Below are positions 35,867 to 44,779 of a stretch of DNA of 64,000 nucleotides, piece after piece. Source of the DNA: DAHUXN01 sp963811805 (GTDB lineage Bacteria; Acidobacteriota; Terriglobia; Acidiferrales; UBA7541); the NCBI GenBank assembly GCA_963811805.1, contig CAWESU010000001.1:2976001-3040000 (forward strand), in the 5' to 3' direction. Positions within the stretch are counted from its first letter, which is position 1, and every line of letters begins with the position of its first letter. The notes below the pieces were generated by a model. It made no database searches and was not told the DNA's origin. It was given only the letters and a program-made list of their open reading frames with translations. The translations under genes were made by a program, and so were the position numbers.

Positions 35867-38650
35867 CTAAGTCGCTGCTCCGCTCGATTTCTCAAGCTCT
35901 CTGAGGCGACTAACAAGTGTCTTGCGTTCCAGTTGGCGCTCGACCATTTTCGCTCGAGTACTCTCCAGGACTTCCTGGGGTGCCCGCTGACAGAAGTCCG
36001 CATTTTCGAGCAGGGCGCTCCCTTTCTGAATGGCTTTCTCAATCTGGTCAATATCTTTCTTGAGCCCTTGAATTTCGGCGTGCACATTGGCCGCCCCGCG
36101 GATATGCGCGCTGATTAGGGACAATAGGCGAAGATCCCACTCTGCTCCGGAAGTCATCGCTGGACTGCCGGGATCGAGGCGTTTATCGGGAGTCCGCAGC
36201 TCCGAAAGGGAGGCCAGTTGCAAAATCGGCTTGAGATTCTGCTGAATGATGTCTCTCCGAATCGGATTGGCAGTCGCATATTCCGCGGCGATTTTCTGTT
36301 TGGGGTCAATTTTCGAGGTAGCGCGAAGGTTCCGCACGTTGCCGATTACTTCCTGGAGCAAAGCCACCTGCTGCTCGGCGGTCGAATCGGACCAGGCCGG
36401 CTTCGCCTGTGGAAACGATTCGAGCGAAATCGAGCGCGCACCGGCAGCCTGCGGCAAGCGATGCCACAATTCTTCGGTCACAAAGGGCATGAATGGGTGC
36501 AGCAGGCGCAACGCGTACTCAAAGACGGCGAATAGATTCCGCCACGCGGCGATTGCTTCCTGGCGATTTTCCGAGCCGAGATGCGGCTTCAGCCATTCGA
36601 TGTACCAATCGCAGAAATCGCCCCAGAAAAAGTGATAAATCACGTGCGCGGCTTCATGGAACCGAAACGCCTCCAACGCGTCGTTGATCTCTGTGGTTAC
36701 GGAAGCAAGGCGCGAGAAAATCCAGCGATGCGGGAGTGCATCGGCAGCCGGATAAGGTGCATTGGCGCGGATTTCTGGCGCTGCGAGCTCTTCGATCGTC
36801 AGACCTGCAGCTTCGGCCTTTTCGAAATTGAAGAAGAGGAAGCGCGCGGCGTTCCAAATTTTGTTCGCGAACGCGCGATAACCCAGGATGCGCTCTTCGC
36901 TGAGCGCGATATCCGTTCCCGGCGCGGCCATCACGGCCAGGGCAAACCGCAGCGCGTCAGTGCCGTGCTTTTCAATGATTTCGAGTGGATCCACCACGTT
37001 TCCGCGCGTCTTGGACATCTTGATGCCGTGCGGGTCGCGCACGATGGCATGAAGGTAGAGCTGGCGGAAGGGAATCCGCTGCTCCGTATAGCCGCGCATC
37101 AGATGCAGCCCCAGCATGACCATCCGAGCATCCCAGAAAAAAAGAATGTCGTAGCCGCTGATGAGGAGGCTCATCGGATAGAAGGTCCGTAGGTCCTCGG
37201 TGTCGTCGGGCCATCCGAGCGTGGAAAATGGCCACAATCCTGAGCTGAACCAGGTATCCAGGACGTCTGGATCCTGCGTCAGCTCGTTGCCGCCGCACTT
37301 CCCGCATGCTTGAGGCACACTGGCGATCCGCGCCCGGCCATTCACCACTTCCACGCGCGAATCGGGCGCGGGAGTCATCGCCCTGCACTTGCCACAATGC
37401 CAGATCGGAATTCGATGGCCCCACCAAAGCTGGCGCGAGATGCACCAATCGCGAGTATTCGTCAGCCAATCGAGGAAAATCTTCCGTTGATTCTCCGGCA
37501 CAATGGATAGCACGCCCGTCTCGACGGCTTCGATCCCCGGCGCGGCCAGCGGTTTCATTTTGCAGAACCATTGAACCGACAGCCGTGGCTCGACGATAGT
37601 CTTGCATCGGTCGCAGATCGCTACGGACATCGCGTGATTGGTGGTTTTTTGGAGCAGTCCTTGCGTCTTCAAGTCCTGAACGATTTTTTCACGAGCCGCG
37701 AAACGCTCGAGCCCCGAGTAAGGGCCGCCTGCCGCGCTGATATGCGCGTCTGAAGTCAGCACGTCAATCTCGGCGAGCTTGTGCCGCTGGCCCATCGCGA
37801 AGTCGTTCGGATCGTGCGCCGGAGTGACCTTCACAGCGCCCGTGCCGAATTCCCGGTCCACGAAATCGTCCGCGATGATCGGTATTTCACGATTCATCAG
37901 CGGCAGAATGACTTTCTTGCCGATCAGCTTCTTGTAGCGTTCGTCTTCAGGGTGAACGGCGACGGCCGTGTCGCCCAGCATGGTTTCCGGCCGCGTCGTG
38001 GCAACCGTGATGAACTCGCTCGAATCCTCGACCGGATAACGGATGAACCAGAGCTTCCCTTCGCGCGATTCGTGGACCGTTTCGAGGTCGCTAATCGCCG
38101 TCTGGCAGCGCGGGCACCAATTGACCATGTAACGGCCGCGATAGATCAGGCCTTCGCGATACAGCCGCAGGAACGCTTCCATCACCGCACGGTAGAGTGG
38201 CGGGTCCAGGGTGAACCGCGTGCGCGTCCAATCGCAAGAAACGCCCAAGCGGATCATCTGCTCCTTGATTCTTCCACCGCTCTCCGCTTTCCATTGCCAC
38301 ACCCGCCGCTCAAATTCTTCGCGGCCCAATTCTTCGCGTTTTAGCCCTTCCGCAGCGAGCTGGCGCTCCACGACGACCTGCGTGGCAATGCCGGCGTGAT
38401 CAATGCCCGGCAGCCACAGCGTCTTGCGTCCCTGCATGCGCCGCCAGCGAACGATAATGTCGATCTGGGTGTGCTCCAGCATGTGCCCAATGTGAATCGA
38501 GCCGGTGACGTTTGGAGGGGGCAGAGCAATCGAAAATACTTCTCCGGGGCCATCGGCGTGCGCGAGGTAAAGCTGCTCTTCAAACCAGGCCTGAGCCCAG
38601 CGCCGTTCGATCTCTTGCGGTTCGTATGCTTTGGCGATTTCCGTAGACAT
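35867..38650 (-). CDS. valS: Valyl-tRNA synthetase
   Basis: A class I synthetase of 927 residues. The HIGH-type motif is in PPPNVTGSIHIGHMLEH, the KMSKS-type motif in KMSKTRGNVVDP, the editing domain has VATTRPETMLGDTAVAVHPED, and the C-terminal coiled-coil arm covers the last 70 residues. The start at 38650 (STEIAKAYEPQEIERRW) matches the family; the frame is open to 38689. It precedes birA. Confidence 0.97.
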   Translation of the reverse strand: MSTEIAKAYEPQEIERRWAQAWFEEQLYLAHADGPGEVFSIALPPPNVTGSIHIGHMLEHTQIDIIVRWRRMQGRKTLWLPGIDHAGIATQVVVERQLAAEGLKREELGREEFERRVWQWKAESGGRIKEQMIRLGVSCDWTRTRFTLDPPLYRAVMEAFLRLYREGLIYRGRYMVNWCPRCQTAISDLETVHESREGKLWFIRYPVEDSSEFITVATTRPETMLGDTAVAVHPEDERYKKLIGKKVILPLMNREIPIIADDFVDREFGTGAVKVTPAHDPNDFAMGQRHKLAEIDVLTSDAHISAAGGPYSGLERFAAREKIVQDLKTQGLLQKTTNHAMSVAICDRCKTIVEPRLSVQWFCKMKPLAAPGIEAVETGVLSIVPENQRKIFLDWLTNTRDWCISRQLWWGHRIPIWHCGKCRAMTPAPDSRVEVVNGRARIASVPQACGKCGGNELTQDPDVLDTWFSSGLWPFSTLGWPDDTEDLRTFYPMSLLISGYDILFFWDARMVMLGLHLMRGYTEQRIPFRQLYLHAIVRDPHGIKMSKTRGNVVDPLEIIEKHGTDALRFALAVMAAPGTDIALSEERILGYRAFANKIWNAARFLFFNFEKAEAAGLTIEELAAPEIRANAPYPAADALPHRWIFSRLASVTTEINDALEAFRFHEAAHVIYHFFWGDFCDWYIEWLKPHLGSENRQEAIAAWRNLFAVFEYALRLLHPFMPFVTEELWHRLPQAAGARSISLESFPQAKPAWSDSTAEQQVALLQEVIGNVRNLRATSKIDPKQKIAAEYATANPIRRDIIQQNLKPILQLASLSELRTPDKRLDPGSPAMTSGAEWDLRLLSLISAHIRGAANVHAEIQGLKKDIDQIEKAIQKGSALLENADFCQRAPQEVLESTRAKMVERQLERKTLVSRLRELEKSSGAAT

Positions 38651-38795
38651 TACATTTTGGCGCGGCTGGTCTGGAGGTGTTCGACACACGCAGCATCAGC
38701 AATGCGCGTAAAAGCAATAACTATACGGGCCGACGGCATCTCAGTCAAACTACCCTGGGCTAGCTCACATGAGAGTGACTTACGACGGAGGGTTG

Positions 38796-40316
38796 TTACT
38801 TCTTGCCGCGTTCCTGGCTGAGAAGTTCTTCCACGAGAGGCCGCAAGACTCCGTTGGCCAACGCTTGGTGGAGTTGCGGTTCCAGCTTCGAAAGTACCTT
38901 TGCCACCATGTCATCGACGGTGGCCTGGTCCACTTGGGGTTTTGAGGACGTTTCGTCTGCGGATGCTTCGAGCGCGACAGGTTCAGCCGGCACGCTTTCC
39001 GGTTCCTTGTCCTCCGCGTGGTTGATTACCTCGGGGAGGGCGAGAGGACCTTCAGACATTTTCTCCACTGCCTCCTGCCAAACCGGGTGCTTCTCGGAAA
39101 AGGAAGGCGCGATCTCGGGCTCACGCGGTTCTTCGGGCGGCGCTGCCTGTCGTTCAACAAACTGCGCCTCGCGCTCTTGAGCGATCTGCGGCGGCGGCCA
39201 AGCCGCGGAAGCGACCCCGCGAACTGCGTCATCCGAATGCGCAGCCAGCTCTGTTGGCGACGGGTCCGGGCTCCACGGAACGGCTGTTTCTTGCGATTGG
39301 GGGACGACGGTCTCTTGAGGGGGCGCCTCATCGATCGCGGTCGCCTGCAAAGGAGGTTCCTGATCCCGCTCCAATTCCGGCTCTGGCGGCAGCATGTTTG
39401 CCCAAGGGCTTGCCGCGGGACTTTCGATAGCGGTGGGTGCGGTAGCTTCTTCGGCGATCAAGGCATGCTCGGATTCCGCTGTCGGTGCTTCGGGAGCTGC
39501 CATTTCCGGCGCCACAAAATGGGGCCACTTTACGGGTGATGGTTCAGGAACGGCTTCAGAAAGCGCTTCGGGAACGTTGGCTCCGCCAAACGGAAGATGC
39601 TTGCGGCTCGCTAGAATTTCGGCATCCGAGGCTGTACTCTCGGCAGCCAGCTTTTCCACCATGTTGGCGGAGTCAGTCGAGTCGATCTCGTAATCCATGG
39701 TGGCACGGCGCCGCGCCCACTCGCTTGCTGGTTCGGAATCGTCTTCTTCTTCGACATCACGGTTTTTCGTGGAAGGCGTTGCGACCGGGTCGCCGAATGC
39801 CAGAACGGCTTCGTTGCCTGCATCGGAATCGGTTTCTTCCGAAGAGGTGGCAAATTCACGCACCGGCGGCGCGGGCACCACGGGAGGTGGCGGAGGTGCC
39901 GGAGCGGCCACTTCGACCGGGGCGGGAGCTTCCTCGACCGGGGGTTCAGCTTTGCCGAGTAGGGAATTAACCATCGCAATCAGCGGTTCCGGGGGCACAA
40001 ATGGCTTCTTCAGGACGCCATTCGCTCCTACGCGCCGCGCCTCTTTTTCGTCTAGAGGGTCGAACGCGCCCACCAGCAATATCACGGGAGTTTCCGCGAA
40101 TTGCGGGTCCTGCTTCACAAACTCGCAAACTTCGTAGCCGTTGCGTACGGGCATGAAAACATCAGCCAAGACCACGTCGGGATGCACTTCAGGAACTTTG
40201 CGGCAAGCTGCTTCGCCATTTCCCACCGCGACAACGCGGATGCCCTTCTCCTTGAAGATGAGAGACACCATCTTCTGGATGTTGCTATTGTCATCCGCGA
40301 CCAAAATCGTTGGCAC
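38796..40316 (-). CDS. Receiver-domain protein with long acidic tail and conserved C-terminal helix
   Basis: A 506-residue protein. Residues 1-120 are a CheY-like receiver with the acidic pair in VADDN (8-9), phosphoacceptor Asp52 in LADVFMP and Lys103/104 in VLKKPF. The usual Thr/Ser after the fourth strand appears as Val (PVILLVGAF), so phospho-switching may differ from normal. Then follow about 330 low-complexity residues rich in Pro, Glu and Ala. The final 45 residues form a predicted amphipathic region (VDDMVAKVLSKLEPQLHQAL). The GTG at 40316 has GAGGG seven bases upstream, which decides the start; the frame reaches 40352. No kinase or DNA-binding output domain is present. Confidence 0.78.
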   Translation of the reverse strand: MPTILVADDNSNIQKMVSLIFKEKGIRVVAVGNGEAACRKVPEVHPDVVLADVFMPVRNGYEVCEFVKQDPQFAETPVILLVGAFDPLDEKEARRVGANGVLKKPFVPPEPLIAMVNSLLGKAEPPVEEAPAPVEVAAPAPPPPPVVPAPPVREFATSSEETDSDAGNEAVLAFGDPVATPSTKNRDVEEEDDSEPASEWARRRATMDYEIDSTDSANMVEKLAAESTASDAEILASRKHLPFGGANVPEALSEAVPEPSPVKWPHFVAPEMAAPEAPTAESEHALIAEEATAPTAIESPAASPWANMLPPEPELERDQEPPLQATAIDEAPPQETVVPQSQETAVPWSPDPSPTELAAHSDDAVRGVASAAWPPPQIAQEREAQFVERQAAPPEEPREPEIAPSFSEKHPVWQEAVEKMSEGPLALPEVINHAEDKEPESVPAEPVALEASADETSSKPQVDQATVDDMVAKVLSKLEPQLHQALANGVLRPLVEELLSQERGKK

Positions 40317-40456
40317 AGTCAATCCCTCTGGGAGGCTACGTTTCACGCCCACGGTGAACGCGGCCGTGAGGCTATTGGAGCATCCGTGCCGAGTTGAGTC
40401 AACGGAATCGCCAGAGGTGCGTGCCTCAGGTGTTAGCAGGGGGGTGACTGGGCCTA

Positions 40457-41866
40457 CTACGGGATGAGCTTGTGGATGCCCTTCTTTTTCTTGCTCGTGG
40501 ATTCCTTCTTCTTGTTGACCGGGGGAGCCTTGGCCGGCTTCGATTTGGCGGACTTGGTCTTTGCCGCAGGCTTTTTTGTTGTCACTGGATTCGCCTTGAG
40601 CTCTTCCGCGGCAGCGCGGTCTGTCTCAGTTTCATTGGGCTTCAATGGAGCGGCACCCGCAGCAGCCGGCGTCGTTGCTGCGGCCGGACCAGTGCTGGCC
40701 GTGGGCGGATCAACAGGAGGAGCGGTCGTGACGGTTTCGGGCGGAGGAGTGGACTCCGCCGGCGAGATCGTTTCGACGCTCGCCGATTGCCCGGAACTGC
40801 TATCCCCTGATGCGCCGGCCGTTACGGTCGACGTCGTCGCGCCTGCTTGGAGTACGTCCTGGGCGTTATTCATTTCCCCTGGTGGATTCAAATCGGGTTC
40901 CCCAGTATGCGCGGCTGCCGAAACGTCGGGGGCGCCCTTCACGAGCCCCATGGCGCGCTGCAGCATTCCAGGATGATCCTGAGCAAATTTCTGGTCGTAT
41001 TCGGCGCGGGCCAGGGCCTGAGGATCGGGCGAAGGAATGGGCACGCCATCCTCCGAAAGCTGGCGTTTGGCATCGGCCGCGAGTGGCGAAAGCGGGTAGC
41101 CCTTCAGCAGCTTGGCGTATTCCAAATCCGACAGCGTTCGCCATCGCACGCGTTCCTGCTCGTTCTTCGATCCGCGCGCCACACGCCGGTAGATGTCGCC
41201 CAGCATCCAGAGCGCACGGTCGCTTTCGCTGAACAGCGGATAACGCCCGGCCACTTCGATCAGTCGCGCCGCGGAAGCGCGGTAATCTCCCTTGACGTAG
41301 TAGAAGTGCGCCACGTCGAAATCAGCCTGCGCCAGGATCTCCTGGACTTCCCGCAGGCGTTGTTCCGCCTCCGGCGCCAACGGACTCTTTGGATACTTCA
41401 GAAGAAAGGTTTGAAACTCCTCTTCCGCCAGTTGCGCCTGCGTGTCATCGCGGTCCGGCTTTTCCATCATACGGTAATGGGCCATGCCAACTTGCATCTG
41501 CGCATATGCCGCTTCGTCGAGGAAGGGGAAAAAAGTAATGAAGTCTTTGTATTCGGCGACGGCTTGCGTGAGGCCCTCGACGCCGCCCTCTTTGTAGTAG
41601 GAGTCCGCTACCGCCAATTTTGCCTTCGCCAAGTACTCGCTGTCGGGATAGCTATTGATCAGGGTTTGCAGGCTCAGGCGAGCTTCCGTGTAGCGGCTGT
41701 GCTCGTAATCGTTCAGGGCGCGATCATAAAGAATCTTATCCGGCTCGGCGCTGCCTGCGGCGGGCATCTTCGCCGCCATGTCCTTATTTCCACATCCGGC
41801 GGGGAGGAAAGACAAAAAAAGCGCGGTGGCGAGCAAGGCAGGCGTTTGTCTCTTTAATCTGTTCAT
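40457..41866 (-). CDS. bamD: BamD-like outer-membrane assembly lipoprotein with long tail
   Basis: A 469-residue lipoprotein (signal ATALFLSFLPAGC, lipobox ending in the cysteine) with TPR-like repeats: YEHSRYTEARLSLQTLINSYPDSEYLAKAKL, AVAEYKDFITFFPFLDEAAYAQ, EFQTFLLKYPKSPLAPEAEQRL and SAARLIEVAGRYPLFSE are BamD-like. BamD supports insertion of outer-membrane proteins by the BamA complex. The last 180 residues are a Pro/Thr/Ala-rich linker ending in a Lys-rich stretch, absent from E. coli BamD. The ATG overlaps the rpe stop (TAATG); the open frame extends further to 41974. Confidence 0.85.
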   Translation of the reverse strand: MNRLKRQTPALLATALFLSFLPAGCGNKDMAAKMPAAGSAEPDKILYDRALNDYEHSRYTEARLSLQTLINSYPDSEYLAKAKLAVADSYYKEGGVEGLTQAVAEYKDFITFFPFLDEAAYAQMQVGMAHYRMMEKPDRDDTQAQLAEEEFQTFLLKYPKSPLAPEAEQRLREVQEILAQADFDVAHFYYVKGDYRASAARLIEVAGRYPLFSESDRALWMLGDIYRRVARGSKNEQERVRWRTLSDLEYAKLLKGYPLSPLAADAKRQLSEDGVPIPSPDPQALARAEYDQKFAQDHPGMLQRAMGLVKGAPDVSAAAHTGEPDLNPPGEMNNAQDVLQAGATTSTVTAGASGDSSSGQSASVETISPAESTPPPETVTTAPPVDPPTASTGPAAATTPAAAGAAPLKPNETETDRAAAEELKANPVTTKKPAAKTKSAKSKPAKAPPVNKKKESTSKKKKGIHKLIP

Positions 41867-42552
41867 TAAACCCTTTGCGAAGTGGCCTCGGTGGCAAACT
41901 GCCGCATCTGACGCACGGCAGCACCCGGGCTCTTCGTATGAAAAATTGACGTTCCTGCAATCAGGCAGTCGCATCCAGCAGCGACAAGTTCCGCCGTGTT
42001 TTCCAGCGTTACTCCCCCGTCGACAGCGATTCGGAAGCCGTGATTATAGCGCGAGCGCAAGTCCCGCAGCTCACGAATTTTTTCAAACATCTGAGGGATG
42101 AACTTCTGTCCCCCGAAACCTGGATTCACCGTCATCACCAGTACCGCTTCGACCCGATCCAGTATTTCCTTGAGCATCAACGCGGGCGTCGCTGGATTCA
42201 AAACCACTGCAGCCTCGCAGTTTTCCTCATGAATCGACGCCACCACGCGATCCAGATGCGCCGTAGCTTCCTGGTGAACGAAAATACGCTGTGCCCCGGC
42301 CCTGGCAAACGCCTGCACGAATTCACCAGGCCGTTCAATCATCAGATGCACGTGCAGTGGCAGCCGGGTTGCTTTGCTTAATGACTCGACAACGGGCACG
42401 CCGATGGAAATGTTCGGCACAAAATGCCCGTCCATCACGTCCACGTGGATCGCCGATGCTCCCGCCTCTTCAACGGCATTGATCTCTTGCCCCAAAATGG
42501 TGAAATCTGCGGCCAAAATTGACGGAGCGATTTCGATAGGGAAGCGATTCAT
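41866..42552 (-). CDS. rpe: Ribulose-phosphate 3-epimerase
   Basis: A TIM-barrel enzyme of 228 residues that interconverts ribulose 5-phosphate and xylulose 5-phosphate. Landmarks are APSILAADF, HVDVMDGHFVPNISIG, HLMIERPGEFV, MTVNPGFGGQKFI and AVDGGVTLENTAELVAAGCDCLIAGTSIF, with the metal-binding His/Asp residues in place. The C-terminal residues run into the bamD start. Confidence 0.96.
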   Translation of the reverse strand: MNRFPIEIAPSILAADFTILGQEINAVEEAGASAIHVDVMDGHFVPNISIGVPVVESLSKATRLPLHVHLMIERPGEFVQAFARAGAQRIFVHQEATAHLDRVVASIHEENCEAAVVLNPATPALMLKEILDRVEAVLVMTVNPGFGGQKFIPQMFEKIRELRDLRSRYNHGFRIAVDGGVTLENTAELVAAGCDCLIAGTSIFHTKSPGAAVRQMRQFATEATSQRV

Positions 42553-42589
42553 GAGGTCATTGGGGATTGTAACACAGGCAAAAGCGCCG

Positions 42590-43315
42590 TTATTGCGCCA
42601 CTTGCAACTCGACTGTGGCTCCGGGCTCGACTCGAGCGCCTCGCAGCGGAAGTTGAGAGGTTACCGTCCCCGCCGGTTTTCCGGTCAGCGGCAGAGGCGT
42701 GACTTTATCCACTTTCAATCCTGCCGCGGTTACTCGCTGTTCCGCTTCGGCTTCGGGCAGTCCCTCCAGAGCAGGCATCACGTAGGCAGCCTCGGGCGCG
42801 CCAACCGAGACCAGCATGTCGACGTGCGGACTTGTCGCGTTCGTTGAGCCAGCCGGCGGGTCCTGCTGCAGCACGATGTCCGCGGGGAATGCCGCCAGAT
42901 GTACGCTTGAGATTTCACCGGCCTGCAGGCCTTCGCTGAGGAGTTCGATTTGCGCGGCGCGAAGGCTGCGGTCATCGAGCTGCGGGATACTAGCTTTTTG
43001 CACTCCCAGACTTATGACCACGTGAATCCATTCGCTACTTTTGAGCTGGCTGCCGCCCGGTGGACTTTGCCGCACCACGGCGTCCTTCGGAAGGCTGCTG
43101 TAAATCCTATCCTCGATTCTCACGTGCAACCCGCGACTCGCCGCCTGCTTTTCCGCCTGGACTACGGAGAGCCCCGCAAGATTTGGTGTTGTGACTTCGC
43201 GTCCCTGAATGGCGAAGCGCATGGTTGTGAGCGCGCTGAGGAATGCGATCGACGCCAGGAAAAAAACAAGCAGAGCCATGCGTCCTACCCACTCAATCCG
43301 TTGGCGAAAGCCCAT
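42590..43315 (-). CDS. Membrane-anchored PASTA-domain protein without kinase
   Basis: A 241-residue protein: short cytosolic N-terminus, one membrane segment (MALLVFFLASIAFLSALTTMRF) and three PASTA-like repeats. Each repeat has the usual pattern of x-P-x-L-x-G/D-x-S-xx-A-xx-x-L followed by V-xxQ-x-PPxG (VRQSPPGGSQLK, LQQDPPAGSTN, and a last TVTSQLPLRGARVEPG). PASTA repeats bind muropeptides or beta-lactams in Ser/Thr kinases and PBPs. No kinase domain is attached. In many Firmicutes the PASTA kinase prkC sits between rsmB and rpe, exactly this position, so this gene may be a kinase-less counterpart. Confidence 0.85.
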   Translation of the reverse strand: MGFRQRIEWVGRMALLVFFLASIAFLSALTTMRFAIQGREVTTPNLAGLSVVQAEKQAASRGLHVRIEDRIYSSLPKDAVVRQSPPGGSQLKSSEWIHVVISLGVQKASIPQLDDRSLRAAQIELLSEGLQAGEISSVHLAAFPADIVLQQDPPAGSTNATSPHVDMLVSVGAPEAAYVMPALEGLPEAEAEQRVTAAGLKVDKVTPLPLTGKPAGTVTSQLPLRGARVEPGATVELQVAQ

Positions 43316-43384
43316 GCAACCGCTCCTCTACCATCGAGCGTAGCACCGCCCTTGCGATGAGTTCAATGCGATTGCAGCCGGCCG

Positions 43385-44779
43385 TTACTCGCGTACAATG
43401 AGCGCTGCGAAAAATCCGTCGGTGTGATGCGCGGGTGGAAATGTGCGGAACGCACCGTCTCCACCGATCAACTGTCTTTCATTCACGTCAGTCCCCAGCC
43501 AGTCTTCTGGAATTTTCAGCGGTTCGTGGCGGAAGCCAGAATTCCCAGCCAGTGCTTCGCGAATCACCGCCTCGTTTTCTTCCGGCTCGAGCGAGCAGGT
43601 TGAATACAAAAAAGCGCCTTTCGTAGAGAGACGTTCGAGCGCGGATCGGACGAGCGCCTCCTGCCGCCGATGCAAGTCCGCCAGATCGTCTGCCCGTAGT
43701 CGCCAGCGAATTTCCGGATTCCGCGCCAACGTGCCGGTGCCGGAGCAGGGCGCGTCGATCAAGATGCGATCAAAAGTTCTAGCGAACGGCAAGGGACCCG
43801 TGCCGTCGAGGGCCACGAGCGCTACATTGGCCGCTCCAGCTATCGCCAGTCGTTCGTGCATGGCCCGCAACCGTGCCTCGTGGAAATCCGACGCCACGAC
43901 GCTCCCTTGTTCGCCGACCAGGCGCGCGAGGGCCATGGTCTTGCCGCCCGGCGCTGCGCAGAGATCCAGCACGGCATCGCCCGGCCTTACGCCGAGCAGT
44001 AATGGGATCATCTGCGACGCTTCGTCTTGAATGCCGATCCAGCCGCTGCGAAAAGCCTCGGTGTTGGCAACATTTCCGCGCCGCACCACAATCGCGTCGC
44101 GGAGTAATCGCCCCGCCTCGAAATTGATGCCTGCCTCGTCGAGCGACCGAAGGGTGTCTTCGCGTCGCGCGGAGTTAAGAAACGCACAGGCGTGCTCCGG
44201 CGCTCGATTATTGGCCTCAAGCAGCGCAATTGTTTGTTCTTCTCCGAAGTTGCGCAGCCAACGGTCCACGAGCCACGTTGGATGCGAGTGCAAAATCGCC
44301 ATGGCTTCCGTCGCGTCCTTGTCCGCCGGCACAAATTTCGCAGCGGGCTGCTCTCTTTCGGCGCTTGCCCGCCGCAATGCGGCGTTCACCAGCGGGGCCG
44401 CAGACTTTTTCCGAGCGCGCTTCACCAACTCGACCGATTCGCTCACCGCGGCGCGTGCCGGTATCCGTGTCAGGTATCTCAGCTGATAAACACCGAGCCG
44501 CAACGCAATCAACACTTCGCGGTCGAGCGCCGACGTTTTTCGGCCTGTGTATCGTTCGACGAAAAAATCGAGCAGCCGCTGCCATCGCAGTGTTCCCATC
44601 ACAAGTTCCGTGGCCAGCCCCGCTTCGCGCGGGTCGAGGTTCGCATCCAGCCGCGAATGCAGCAATTCGGACGCATACGCTGCCTCGGTTTCCACGCTGA
44701 GTAGGATGGAATAAGCGAGCCTCCTGGCGGACGGTTTCGAAGTAGAACGCGACGCTGGCCTACGAGGTGAAGCGGTCAT
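43385..44779 (-). CDS. rsmB: 16S rRNA cytosine-967 C5 methyltransferase
   Basis: RsmB/Sun, 464 residues from the ATG at 44779 (an earlier start is open to 44806). The N-terminal NusB-like helical domain (ARRLAYSILLSVETEAAYASELL) is followed by the SAM-dependent domain: LDLCAAPGGKTMALARL, DAPCSGTGTLARNPEIRWR and YSTCSLEPEENE, with the two catalytic cysteines in place. It overlaps the end of fmt by 20 bases. Confidence 0.95.
   Translation of the reverse strand: MTASPRRPASRSTSKPSARRLAYSILLSVETEAAYASELLHSRLDANLDPREAGLATELVMGTLRWQRLLDFFVERYTGRKTSALDREVLIALRLGVYQLRYLTRIPARAAVSESVELVKRARKKSAAPLVNAALRRASAEREQPAAKFVPADKDATEAMAILHSHPTWLVDRWLRNFGEEQTIALLEANNRAPEHACAFLNSARREDTLRSLDEAGINFEAGRLLRDAIVVRRGNVANTEAFRSGWIGIQDEASQMIPLLLGVRPGDAVLDLCAAPGGKTMALARLVGEQGSVVASDFHEARLRAMHERLAIAGAANVALVALDGTGPLPFARTFDRILIDAPCSGTGTLARNPEIRWRLRADDLADLHRRQEALVRSALERLSTKGAFLYSTCSLEPEENEAVIREALAGNSGFRHEPLKIPEDWLGTDVNERQLIGGDGAFRTFPPAHHTDGFFAALIVRE

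Noticed and set aside
38651..38795. tRNA or T-box element near valS
   Set aside because: No cloverleaf, T-loop consensus or T-box motif could be found in the 145-base gap.
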